DNA from: Oscillospiraceae bacterium
GTDB lineage: Bacteria > Bacillota > Clostridia > Oscillospirales > Oscillospiraceae
NCBI GenBank assembly: GCA_031260745.1
Contig: JAISKY010000184.1
Span: 1 to 10,584, forward strand
Direction of reading: 5' to 3'
Length of the DNA: 10,584 bases
A model generated the notes under the pieces. That model did no database searches, was not told the DNA's origin, and was given only the letters and a program-made list of their open reading frames with translations. Below, in pieces: positions 1-6,403 of this stretch. The position numbers and the translations under genes were made by a program. Numbering within the stretch: position 1 is the first letter of the stretch; every line of letters starts with the position of its first letter.

Positions 1-141
1 GTTGGGGCACGGCATGCCGTGCCCGTACAACACACGGCATACCGTATCGTACCGTGCCGTATCGTATCGTAAGGGCACGGCATGCCGTGCCCCAACGAAA
101 TATGCCGTGCCCTTACGAAATATACCGTGCCCCAACGATGA
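1..141. repeat. Palindromic and tandem repeat cluster upstream of tpiA
   Basis: The 20-bp perfect palindrome gggcacggcatgccgtgccc occurs twice, at 5-24 and 73-92. The two copies lie in inverted orientation: 1-28 pairs with 69-96 at 27 of 28 positions, so the block could fold into one long hairpin or two cruciforms. Between them (42-71) are three copies of a 10-bp unit, ccgtatcgta, ccgtgccgta and tcgtatcgta. After them are three 20-bp tandem units at 82-101, 102-121 and 122-141, of the form atgccgtgcccYWacgaaat. No coding gene is credible here. The block looks like a dispersed intergenic repeat family, and it may also end transcription of an upstream gene. Both roles are inferred; only the repeat structure is seen. 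Confidence 0.85.
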
Positions 142-166
142 ACTCAAAATAATAAGGAGTTATACA

Positions 167-940
167 ATGAACATATCGAAACGTCCCGTGATTATCGCGG
201 GTAACTGGAAAATGAATTTTGTGGATATGCTTGCGTTCTTTGAGGGTCTTAGCGGCGTGAAAATCCACGACAGTATTACGGTTTTACTGTGCGCTCCGTT
301 CACATTCCTGAGTTATGCCGGAACTGACGCGAAGATGTCCGGTGTCAACGCGGAGATTGGCGCTCAAGACATCAGCGAGTTCGACAGCGGAGCGTACACC
401 GGCGAAGTTTCCGGCGAGATGCTGAAACACGCGGGCGCGGCTTACGTCATAATCGGACACTCGGAGCGGCGTCAGTACCACGGTGAAACGGACGCTCAAG
501 TCGCCGCAAAACTTAAACAAGCTCTGAAGTACGAGCTTACGCCAATAGTGTGCGTCGGCGAATCACTTGAACAACGCGAACTTAATATCACGTTGGAGCA
601 TATTCGTATCCAGGTAAAGTCCGCGCTGTTCGGATTGTCAGCGGACGAGGTCAGAAAGACCGTAATCGCGTACGAGCCAATATGGGCAATCGGTACGGGT
701 AAAACGGCGACTCCGGAGGACGCCGCCGAGGTTTGCGGTCAGATTCGCGCGGTAATCGGCGAGTTGTACGGCTCGGCGGTTGTCGACGCGGTAAGTATAC
801 TCTACGGCGGCTCGATGAACGACGCTAACGCGGCGGATTTGCTGGCTAAACCCGACATAGACGGCGGCTTAATCGGCGGAGCTTCACTTGACGCGGCTAA
901 GTTAGTCAAAATCATTAAGGCGGCGGAGGCGGCTTTATGA
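167..940 (+). CDS. tpiA: Triosephosphate isomerase
   Basis: Cytosolic glycolytic and gluconeogenic enzyme that interconverts dihydroxyacetone phosphate and glyceraldehyde 3-phosphate. The 257-residue length is normal for the family. Visible active-site elements are GNWKMN (Asn13, Lys15) near the start, IIGHSERR with the electrophile His98, the AYEPIWAIGTGKTAT segment with catalytic Glu170 followed by the closing loop 6, and the phosphate-binding YGGS (213-216) and GGAS (237-240) turns. The ATG at 167 was chosen because taaggag (153-159) lies 7 bases upstream and the protein starts right before the conserved beta strand. The same frame stays open upstream to position 2, but only through repeat DNA. 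The stop overlaps the gpmI start by ATGA, so the two genes are one transcript and probably translationally coupled. An upstream pgk is common in this order but lies outside the window. Confidence 0.97.
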   Translation: MNISKRPVIIAGNWKMNFVDMLAFFEGLSGVKIHDSITVLLCAPFTFLSYAGTDAKMSGVNAEIGAQDISEFDSGAYTGEVSGEMLKHAGAAYVIIGHSERRQYHGETDAQVAAKLKQALKYELTPIVCVGESLEQRELNITLEHIRIQVKSALFGLSADEVRKTVIAYEPIWAIGTGKTATPEDAAEVCGQIRAVIGELYGSAVVDAVSILYGGSMNDANAADLLAKPDIDGGLIGGASLDAAKLVKIIKAAEAAL

Positions 941-2451
941 CGCAGATAAAAAAGACGGCGGTTCTGATAATAATGGACGGGTTCGGACTTACGAACGAAG
1001 CTAAGGGAAACGCGATACTCGCGGCAAAAATCCCCGTATTGACGGCGCTGAACGGCGGCAAGCCGCTTACGGACGTTCACACGAAGCTCGGAGCGTCAAG
1101 CGAAGCCGTCGGGCTTCCGCCCGACACGATGGGCAACAGCGAAGTCGGACATACTAACCTCGGCGCGGGCAGAGTTGTTTACCAAAGTCTACTCAGAATC
1201 AGCAACGCCATAAAGGACGGCAGTTTCTTCACTAACCCCGTGTTAGCCGACTGCGCTGAAACGGCAAAACAAAGCGGCAGAGCGCATTTGTTCGCGTTGT
1301 TGGGCAACGCGGGAGTACACTCCATTGATACGCATCTGCACGCCGCAATGGAGCTTATGAAAGACGTACCGGAGGTCTACGTTCACCTGTTCACCGACGG
1401 ACGCGATACCGCTCCGCACTCCGCGTTGAAGTTTTGCGAGGAAACGCGTTTGCCGCCGAACGCGAAAATCGCGACGTTAATCGGGCGTTTCTACGCGATG
1501 GACCGCGACAAGCGGTGGGAGCGCGTAGAACGCGCATATAACGCTCTTGTAAACGGAGCGGGAACTCAAACTTCAAACGTACTTGACGCGATACGGCAAT
1601 CGTACGACGCGGGAATAACCGACGAATTTATTGAGCCGATAATCGTTGAGCCGGAAGGACGTATTAAAAAAGGCGATTCGGTTTTGTTCGTAAACTTCCG
1701 TCCCGACCGCGCCAGAGAAATTACAAGGACGTTCGTTGACCCGGAGTTTTCCGGTTTCGCCCGCGAGTATTTTCCGGTTGAGTTCACCTGTATGACGCAG
1801 TACGATGAAACTCTGCCGAATGTCAAGGTCGCGTTTGCTCCGGAGATTCCCGCGAACACATTAGGCGAGCTTCTGGCGAATTTGGGGAAAACTCAGCTTC
1901 GTATCGCTGAAACGGAGAAGTACGCTCACGTTACGTTCTTTTTCAACGGCGGAGTAGAGGAGCCGTTTTCGGGCGAGGACAGGATATTGATTCCGTCGCC
2001 CAAGGAGTTCGCGACTTACGACTTAATCCCGGAGATGAGCGCGTACAAGGTCACGGACGCGTTAACGGAGCAAATAAAATCGGGCAAATACGACGCGATA
2101 ATCTGTAACTTCGCGAACTGTGATATGGTCGGACATACGGGAGTATTTGACGCGGCGGTTAAGGCGGTCGAAACGGTTGACGCTTGCGTCGGCAAGGCTT
2201 TAGCCGCGGTTAGGGAAATCGGCGGTACGGTGATTGTTACCGCTGACCACGGCAACGCGGAGCGTATGCTTTTACCGGACGGCAGTCCTCAAACCGCGCA
2301 TACTACTAATCTTGTTCCGCTGTGGGTATCGGGCGATGAACGCACGCTCAAAACTTCGGGTAAGTTATGCGACGTAGCCCCGACTTTGCTGGATTTAATG
2401 GGCATCGAAAAACCAACCGAATGGAGCGGTCACAGTTTATTTGAACAATAA
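937..2451 (+). CDS. gpmI: 2,3-bisphosphoglycerate-independent phosphoglycerate mutase
   Basis: Metal-dependent (usually manganese) enzyme of the alkaline phosphatase superfamily that interconverts 3- and 2-phosphoglycerate in the cytosol. The 504 residues match the usual length of about 510. Metal and catalytic residues are recognisable: Asp14 in IIMDGFG; the phosphorylated Ser68 in MGNSEVGH; GVHS with His128; FTDGRDT (152-158); NFRPDRARE (253-261) for substrate binding; the Asp396/His400 pair in NFANCDMVGHTG; Asp437/His438 in TADHGN; and His455 in QTAHTT. The start ATG overlaps the tpiA stop (ATGA), and cggagg (924-929) sits 7 bases before it inside the tpiA coding end. It is the last gene of the glycolytic operon; a hairpin follows at 2499-2522. 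Confidence 0.97.
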   Translation: MTQIKKTAVLIIMDGFGLTNEAKGNAILAAKIPVLTALNGGKPLTDVHTKLGASSEAVGLPPDTMGNSEVGHTNLGAGRVVYQSLLRISNAIKDGSFFTNPVLADCAETAKQSGRAHLFALLGNAGVHSIDTHLHAAMELMKDVPEVYVHLFTDGRDTAPHSALKFCEETRLPPNAKIATLIGRFYAMDRDKRWERVERAYNALVNGAGTQTSNVLDAIRQSYDAGITDEFIEPIIVEPEGRIKKGDSVLFVNFRPDRAREITRTFVDPEFSGFAREYFPVEFTCMTQYDETLPNVKVAFAPEIPANTLGELLANLGKTQLRIAETEKYAHVTFFFNGGVEEPFSGEDRILIPSPKEFATYDLIPEMSAYKVTDALTEQIKSGKYDAIICNFANCDMVGHTGVFDAAVKAVETVDACVGKALAAVREIGGTVIVTADHGNAERMLLPDGSPQTAHTTNLVPLWVSGDERTLKTSGKLCDVAPTLLDLMGIEKPTEWSGHSLFEQ

Positions 2452-2498
2452 ACCGGTGAGAACGGTCGGTAAGAATCGTACCGCGATATACGCGAACG

Positions 2499-2531
2499 CC
2501 GCGAGCCGTATATGGCTCGCGGTTATGATTT
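2499..2531 (+). terminator. Probable intrinsic terminator after gpmI
   Basis: A perfect 9-bp G+C-rich stem, ccgcgagcc (2499-2507) with ggctcgcgg (2514-2522), encloses a 6-base loop and is followed by ttatgattt. The T run is broken, so termination may be partial. Its place between the glycolytic operon and the flagellar genes supports a terminator role. The folding is seen directly; the activity is inferred. Confidence 0.6.
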
Positions 2532-2575
2532 CCGCAAGTTGGGGAATTTGTATATATTAATTTGAAGCCGCGGTC

Positions 2576-2602
2576 TAAAGTTTCGGTTAAAAAATACGAA
2601 AT
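2576..2602 (+). promoter_or_regulatory. Candidate sigma-28 (sigma-D/FliA) promoter of the flagellar operon
   Basis: TAAAGTTT (2576-2583), 11 bases, then TACGAAAT (2595-2602) fits the flagellar sigma-28 layout TAAA-N15-GCCGATAT/A. The -35 box is complete and the -10 box keeps the CGA core and a terminal AT (5 of 8 bases against the Bacillus form). It lies about 70 bases upstream of the first flagellar-cluster gene, downstream of the gpmI hairpin and in the only sizeable gap of the window. The match is by eye; no better housekeeping promoter was found in the gap. Confidence 0.5.
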
Positions 2603-2673
2603 AATAAGTAGATGAGCTATTATTTATAAGATTTTGGCTAAATTTGCATTAGATGAAAGAGGGGTGATACGCT

Positions 2674-3000
2674 ATGTTTAGACCAATCGACAGTCAGGTT
2701 ACGCTTGCGGCGGATATGATGAGAAATAACGCGGCAATAATGCGCCAGGGTGATACTACTCAAGCGTATTATGCTGTTCACGCCAAGGCGACAGCGGAAC
2801 ACGACCAGCAATCGGTGGCTCAGCTTTCTGAAAACGCGAAGGCTAAACTTGACAGTGACACCGATGGCGGTCAGGCTCAGCAGTATCAGGGTATCCGCTT
2901 AAAAAACCAGCAAAAGAAGAAAGACCTTAAAGACAATTCCGATGAACTTTTCGTACTTCCAGACCCAAACGGGGGGCCATTAATTGATATTTCCATTTGA
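2674..3000 (+). CDS. Uncharacterised small protein at the head of the flagellar operon
   Basis: I do not recognise a named family. The 108-residue protein is hydrophilic, with no signal peptide or membrane segment. It opens with MFRPIDSQVTL, is rich in Ala, Gln, Asp and Lys (helical or disordered in character), has a lysine-rich stretch at about 77-86 (KNQQKKKDLK), and ends in LPDPNGGPLIDISI after an acidic patch. A strong ribosome-binding site, agaggggtga (2658-2667), lies about 7 bases before the ATG, so the gene is very likely real. It is the first gene after the candidate sigma-28 promoter, and its end overlaps the predicted start of the next gene by 17 bases. Its place suggests a role in flagellar assembly or its control, but nothing in the sequence shows which. 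Confidence 0.8.
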   Translation: MFRPIDSQVTLAADMMRNNAAIMRQGDTTQAYYAVHAKATAEHDQQSVAQLSENAKAKLDSDTDGGQAQQYQGIRLKNQQKKKDLKDNSDELFVLPDPNGGPLIDISI

Positions 3001-3601
3001 ATTGGCAACGGCTGTACAGCCGTCTGAAGTAAACGCGGCTATGTTGCCATACTACCTGTTTGCGTTCTTCGTATTTATTCTCGTATGCCTTGTATTGCTG
3101 TTATGGAGATTTCTGTTCGCGGGATTAAAACGGGAGCGGATATATCTTGAGCAAAAAGAAGAAGAACTACAGGTATTGCTCCAGACTCTGCGTAAAGAAG
3201 CTGATGATTTTTTCGATTTAGCTACAGACAAAGCCGCCGAAATAAGCGACGAACGTAAACGCGTAGCGGCTTTGATTTCGGGGTTTACGCTGCCGCAGTC
3301 CGCTGAAAATGAATCGGTTGTGTTACCTAATCCCGAGCCGGAACCCGCCGTAAAAGCGGCTCCGTTTAACGAATTTCGGAAAGCGATTGAGGACGCCGTA
3401 ATTAAGCAGAACGAACCTCCGATTATTCCTAAAGTGGACGCGTCGGAAACCGTACCGGTAAATCAGGTTAAACCCGAACCGAAATCCTCAAAGAAAGAAC
3501 AAATACTGACGCTGTTAGACAGCGGTAAAGACGCGTTGCAAATAGCCAAAGAATTGGGTATAACCCGCAATGAAGTAGACTTGGTTATAAAAACAAGATA
3601 A
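2984..3601 (+). CDS. SwrB/DUF6115-like membrane protein with coiled coil and C-terminal HTH-like tail
   Basis: The architecture is a single N-terminal membrane helix (about residues 22-45), a charged probable coiled coil (about 50-100, rich in Glu/Lys/Arg), a Pro/Glu/Val-rich linker (about 101-168), and a conserved-looking tail (about 170-205) reading KKEQILTLLDSGKDALQIAK and on to GITRNEVDLVIKTR. The tail looks like a helix-turn-helix of the 'gap between repeats, then EV-L-I' type. This matches the layout of Bacillus SwrB and of DUF6115 proteins, which lie next to flagellar genes and promote basal-body/export maturation; the assignment rests on architecture and remembered motifs. The start is uncertain. 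The TTG at 2984 has a weak G-rich site (2971-2976) and overlaps the upstream gene; an ATG at 3041 would give 186 residues starting just before the membrane helix, with no clear ribosome-binding site. Confidence 0.75.
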   Translation: MIFPFELATAVQPSEVNAAMLPYYLFAFFVFILVCLVLLLWRFLFAGLKRERIYLEQKEEELQVLLQTLRKEADDFFDLATDKAAEISDERKRVAALISGFTLPQSAENESVVLPNPEPEPAVKAAPFNEFRKAIEDAVIKQNEPPIIPKVDASETVPVNQVKPEPKSSKKEQILTLLDSGKDALQIAKELGITRNEVDLVIKTR

Positions 3602-3636
3602 GAATTATGCCGTGATAGTCACGGCAAATTCTGTTT
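3601..3636 (+). terminator. Strong intercistronic hairpin, possible attenuator or processing site
   Basis: tgccgtga (3608-3615) pairs with tcacggca (3619-3626) around a 3-base loop, and agaatt (3601-3606) pairs with aattct (3627-3632) after one bulged base, giving a 14-bp stem followed by gttt. It starts on the last base of the SwrB-like stop codon. The short, weak T run makes partial termination or an RNA-stability element more likely than a full stop. No clear new promoter was found before flgF, so some read-through would be needed. Confidence 0.5.
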
Positions 3637-3689
3637 AATCAGATAAATTTACAAAACGGTTACAGAGATTACAAAGTGAGGTAAACCGA

Positions 3690-4463
3690 ATGACGCGAGG
3701 CCTTTACATTGCCGGTACCGGAATGATGTTCCAACGGCGTAAAATGGAAACCATTACAAATAATATAACGAATGCTGAAACGGTAGGATATAAGCGCGAC
3801 GAACTGGTATCGCACACATTCGACGACGTTATGATAGAGCGTTACAACGATTACGAGGACAGCAGTATCGTGTCTCGGCGCAAAGCGGTCGGTCCGCTGA
3901 CGTTCGGAGTTCAGGTTGACCAGATATTTACCGATACGAAAACCATCGGCAACTTTGAGGAAACGTCAAAAACTACGGACTTACTGTTGACCGGAGGCGG
4001 TTACTTCGTACTCGAAACCGGTGAGGGCGAGCGTTACAGCAAAGCCGGAGCGTTTACAATAAACTCGCTTGGGTATCTTACGGACGGACCCGGACATTAT
4101 CTGTTGGGTACGGAGGGCAGAATATTTGTCGGTAGCGATGATTTCAAAGTTAACGAACTCGGCGAGGTCTACGTAAACGACGAATGGGTTAATACGGTTA
4201 GGATTATGGGATTTAACGACGAGGGACAACTAAGGAAGCAAGGCGATAATCTATATTATGACGCCGGAAACGGTCAGCCCTATGAATGGCCGAACGACAG
4301 CGTATTAAAACAAGGATTTTTAGAGAACAGCAATGTTGACGTAGGACGCGAGATGGTAGAAATGCTCGTAACATACCGCGCTTACGAAACAAATCAACGT
4401 ATGGTTCAGATGATAGACCAAATCAACGGCAAGGCTGTTAATGAAATCGGGAGGTTGCGTTAA
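3690..4463 (+). CDS. flgF: Flagellar basal-body rod protein, FlgF/FlhO type
   Basis: Structural protein of the flagellar rod, exported by the flagellar type III system and assembled outside the membrane. At 257 residues it has the family's layout. The N-terminal helical D0 segment has NNITNAETVGYKRDE (24-38; the family consensus is close to N-x-A-N-x-x-T-x-G-[FY]-K). The central part has LLLTGGGYFVLETGEGERYS (98-117) and AGAFTINSLGYLTDGPGHYL (119-138). The C-terminal helix has GFLENSNVDVGREMVEMLVT (209-228), then YRAYETNQRMVQ. gtgaggt (3676-3682) is 7 bases before the ATG. It sits directly before flgG, as flhO precedes flhP in Bacillus, which favours FlgF/FlhO; by sequence alone it could equally be called a second FlgG. 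Its stop and the flgG start share one base (TAATG). Confidence 0.9.
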   Translation: MTRGLYIAGTGMMFQRRKMETITNNITNAETVGYKRDELVSHTFDDVMIERYNDYEDSSIVSRRKAVGPLTFGVQVDQIFTDTKTIGNFEETSKTTDLLLTGGGYFVLETGEGERYSKAGAFTINSLGYLTDGPGHYLLGTEGRIFVGSDDFKVNELGEVYVNDEWVNTVRIMGFNDEGQLRKQGDNLYYDAGNGQPYEWPNDSVLKQGFLENSNVDVGREMVEMLVTYRAYETNQRMVQMIDQINGKAVNEIGRLR

Positions 4464-5254
4464 TGTACGAAGTATTGTCAATAGCGGCGACAGGATTGCG
4501 CCAACAGCAACGTCGTCTTGACGTAATTGCCGATAACCTCGCGAACGTAAATACAGCCGGATTCAAGTCCGGACGGGTTGATTTCCGCGACGCGCTGTAT
4601 ACGGCGGGCATAACTCAGGAGGGTAAACCGTACACTCCGGAGGGCAGTCAGCAAAAAGGTCACGGAGTGCTTATCGCTCAGATAACTAAGGATATGTCCG
4701 TAGGTTCGCTTCAAGTAACGGGCAGCGAGCTTGATTTAGCGATTGAGGGCGACGTATATTTAAGCGTTCAAACTCCGCTTGAGGGTATGAAATACACTAA
4801 AGCCGGAAATATGTATATTGTAGCCGACGAGGTTGACGATTTGCAGCTTGTAACGTCCAACGGACATTATATACTGGACGAAGAAGGCAATTTTGTTAAT
4901 GTTCCCCGCGATATTGAGTCGATGAAGATAGACTCGGACGGCAAGATAACCTTTGTCGCCGGCGGCGAAGAAGTTGAAGGTCCGTATTTGGGCGTTTACG
5001 CGTTTGAAAATATTTACGGGCTGAGTTACGACGGCGATAGTTTATTCTCGCAGACCGACGCTTCGGGTGAAGCGTATCTAGCGTCGTTTGACGACTTCAA
5101 TTTGCGCCAGGGAGCGTTGGAGATGTCGAATACCAGTATGGCGCAGGAAATGCAGCTTATGATACGCTCCCAGCGAGCGTTCCAGCTAGCGTCAAGGGCG
5201 CTAACGACCGGCGACCAAATGGAAGGTCTGGCAAACAGTATGAAGCAAGGCTAA
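4463..5254 (+). CDS. flgG: Flagellar distal-rod protein FlgG (FlhP type)
   Basis: Forms the distal rod that passes through the cell wall and connects to the hook. The 263 residues equal the usual length of about 260. Evidence: the N-terminal rod signature DVIADNLANVNTAGFKSGRV (20-39), LDLAIEGDVYLSVQTPLEG (90-108) followed by YTKAGN, and a C-terminal LEMSNTSMAQEMQLMIRSQR (219-238) continuing AFQLASRALTTGDQMEGLAN. The start overlaps the flgF stop by one base (TAATG), and gggaggt (4449-4455) inside flgF is 7 bases before it. The D1 region is somewhat divergent: where FlgG usually has LEGSNVNVVEEM, this has LEMSNTSMAQEM. The gene pair flgF-flgG ahead of flgM-flgN-flgK-flgL puts rod and junction parts on one transcript. 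Confidence 0.92.
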   Translation: MYEVLSIAATGLRQQQRRLDVIADNLANVNTAGFKSGRVDFRDALYTAGITQEGKPYTPEGSQQKGHGVLIAQITKDMSVGSLQVTGSELDLAIEGDVYLSVQTPLEGMKYTKAGNMYIVADEVDDLQLVTSNGHYILDEEGNFVNVPRDIESMKIDSDGKITFVAGGEEVEGPYLGVYAFENIYGLSYDGDSLFSQTDASGEAYLASFDDFNLRQGALEMSNTSMAQEMQLMIRSQRAFQLASRALTTGDQMEGLANSMKQG

Positions 5255-5281
5255 AATCAATAATGAAAAGGAGATAACCGA

Positions 5282-5704
5282 ATGGCGTTAACAAATGGTC
5301 AAACAAGCAATATCATTCAATGTAAGCAATGCGGCAAACCGTTCCGAAGCGCGGGCGGCAAATTATGTTCTAACTGCCTTGACGAAATTGAAGACGGATT
5401 TCGTAAAGTGGCGAGATATTTGTCAATCGGAGACGCGCGAACCGACCCCGACGTAGACTCGGTAAAAGAGCTTTCCGATAAAACCGAAACGTCCTCTTGG
5501 GTTATACTTCAACTGCTTAGAGAGAAACGGATAACACTGCACAAGACTTTGGAAGGCGGACTTACTTGTCAGTATTGTCATAAACCAATCGCCTCAGGTG
5601 ATGCGTGCGACGATTGCAAGAATAAATTATCTGAACAGCTTTTTGCATCAAAATCCAGCCGGGTATCACCGCTGAATCCCGGAAGCACTAAAAAATATAG
5701 GTAG
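5282..5704 (+). CDS. Zinc-finger flagellar operon protein (YvyF/TIGR03826-like)
   Basis: Small cytosolic protein of the type found just ahead of flgM in Firmicutes; its molecular role is not established. The 140 residues contain two Cys4 zinc knuckles: Cys14, Cys17, Cys29 and Cys32 near the N-terminus, and Cys96, Cys99, Cys109 and Cys112 near the C-terminus. Between them lies a helical segment, about 60-90 (VKELSDKTETSSWVILQLLR), resembling the helix-turn-helix of MerR/YvyF-like proteins. All eight cysteines are present, so both zinc sites look intact. aaggag (5268-5273) is 8 bases before the ATG. The gene ends 11 bases before the flgM start, and its TAG stop overlaps the flgM ribosome-binding site. 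The assignment rests on motif layout and position; confidence in the family is good, in the function low. Confidence 0.88.
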   Translation: MALTNGQTSNIIQCKQCGKPFRSAGGKLCSNCLDEIEDGFRKVARYLSIGDARTDPDVDSVKELSDKTETSSWVILQLLREKRITLHKTLEGGLTCQYCHKPIASGDACDDCKNKLSEQLFASKSSRVSPLNPGSTKKYR

Positions 5705-5715
5705 AGGTGAATACA

Positions 5716-5994
5716 ATGAAAATTGACCCAATTGCGAAAGTTGATTATGTACAGCAAATTTATGCTAACCCAACGAAAACCGCTGAAACAGATACCCGCC
5801 GGAATAACGCCGATAAGGTAACATTCTCGTCGGAAGCCGTTACTTTCTCAAAAGCGTTAGGCGCGGCTAAAGCGAACGCGATTGAATCCGACAACGAGAA
5901 AATCTCGGCGGTTAAGGCTCAAATCGAGTCCGGAACATACAACGTCGGCGCCGATAAGATTGCGGAAAGCATTCTTCTGAGGTTCCAGCAATGA
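5716..5994 (+). CDS. flgM: Anti-sigma-28 factor FlgM
   Basis: Binds the flagellar sigma factor (FliA/SigD) in the cytoplasm and keeps late flagellar genes off until the hook-basal body is finished. The 92 residues are normal for FlgM. The N-terminus MKIDPIAKVDYVQQIY is the disordered, export-competent part. DKVTFSSEAVTFSKAL (about 33-48) and the C-terminal EKISAVKAQIESGTYNVGAD (62-81), followed by KIAESILLRF, match the conserved sigma-binding helices. I start at ATG 5716 because agaggtga (5703-5710) is correctly spaced from it; an in-frame GTG at 5707 lies inside that ribosome-binding site. The stop overlaps the flgN start (ATGA). If the sigma-28 promoter at 2576 is real, FlgM feeds back on its own operon. 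Confidence 0.95.
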   Translation: MKIDPIAKVDYVQQIYANPTKTAETDTRRNNADKVTFSSEAVTFSKALGAAKANAIESDNEKISAVKAQIESGTYNVGADKIAESILLRFQQ

Positions 5995-6371
5995 ATACGG
6001 CTCAGGAACAAGCGAACATTCTCCGGCTGCTTATCGAGATTTCTTATGATAAGCGGCTGGCGATTACGCGTGATGATATGGACGGGTTACGAGCTTGTAC
6101 GGAGCGTGAGATTACGCTTGTCGGCAAGCTCAACTCGCTTACGAAAGGCGGCGATGTTCCGACTGACGAGGTTATCGCGCTCGCTCGCGAACTGAAACAG
6201 CGGAATGTCCTGAACGACGACTTGATTAACACTCATCTGGAGTTTGTTAACACTATGATAGAGTTGCTTACTCCGGACAGCGACCCGCTGAACAACTTTT
6301 ACGGCGGCGACGGTAAAAGCGTTGAGCGCGGTTCGGCAAAACGTCCGGGGATTTTGGATTTATCTGTGTAA
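5991..6371 (+). CDS. flgN: FlgK/FlgL export chaperone FlgN
   Basis: Cytosolic chaperone that binds the C-terminal helices of the hook-associated proteins FlgK and FlgL and delivers them to the flagellar export gate. The 126-residue protein is mostly amphipathic helix: a long first helix with EQANILRLLIEISYDKRLAI (6-25), and KQRNVLNDDLINTHLEFVNT (69-88). It ends in NNFYGGDGKSVERG then LDLSV, the Y-G-x-x-G and terminal LD-x-S/V pattern of FlgN proteins. tgaggt (5978-5983) is 7 bases before the ATG, which overlaps the flgM stop (ATGA). It lies immediately before flgK and flgL, its two expected cargoes, which supports the assignment despite weak sequence conservation in this family. Confidence 0.88.
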   Translation: MNTAQEQANILRLLIEISYDKRLAITRDDMDGLRACTEREITLVGKLNSLTKGGDVPTDEVIALARELKQRNVLNDDLINTHLEFVNTMIELLTPDSDPLNNFYGGDGKSVERGSAKRPGILDLSV

Positions 6372-6403
6372 CAGCATTTGGTTATTGAGGGGAGAATTAC
6401 ACT

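Noticed and set aside
82..141. CRISPR-like array in the 20-bp tandem units
   Set aside because: The units are head to tail with no unique spacers, so they are simple tandem repeats.
2..166. Upstream in-frame extension of tpiA from a TTG at position 2
   Set aside because: It translates only repeat DNA, and the ATG at 167 has a well-spaced ribosome-binding site and the family-typical N-terminus.
2562..2592. Housekeeping promoter with TTGAAG and TTAAAA boxes in the gap after gpmI
   Set aside because: The spacing of about 19 bases and the poor -10 make it weaker than the overlapping sigma-28 match.
2634..2649. Sigma-54-like TTGGC ... TTGCAT upstream of 2674
   Set aside because: GG and GC are separated by 8 bases instead of the required 10, so the -24/-12 spacing is wrong.
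3644..3671. Possible second sigma-28 promoter before flgF (TAAATTTA)
   Set aside because: No acceptable CGAT-like -10 box occurs at the right distance.
5707..5715. GTG start for flgM three codons upstream
   Set aside because: The GTG is part of the agaggtga ribosome-binding site that serves ATG 5716; FlgM proteins typically begin MKI.
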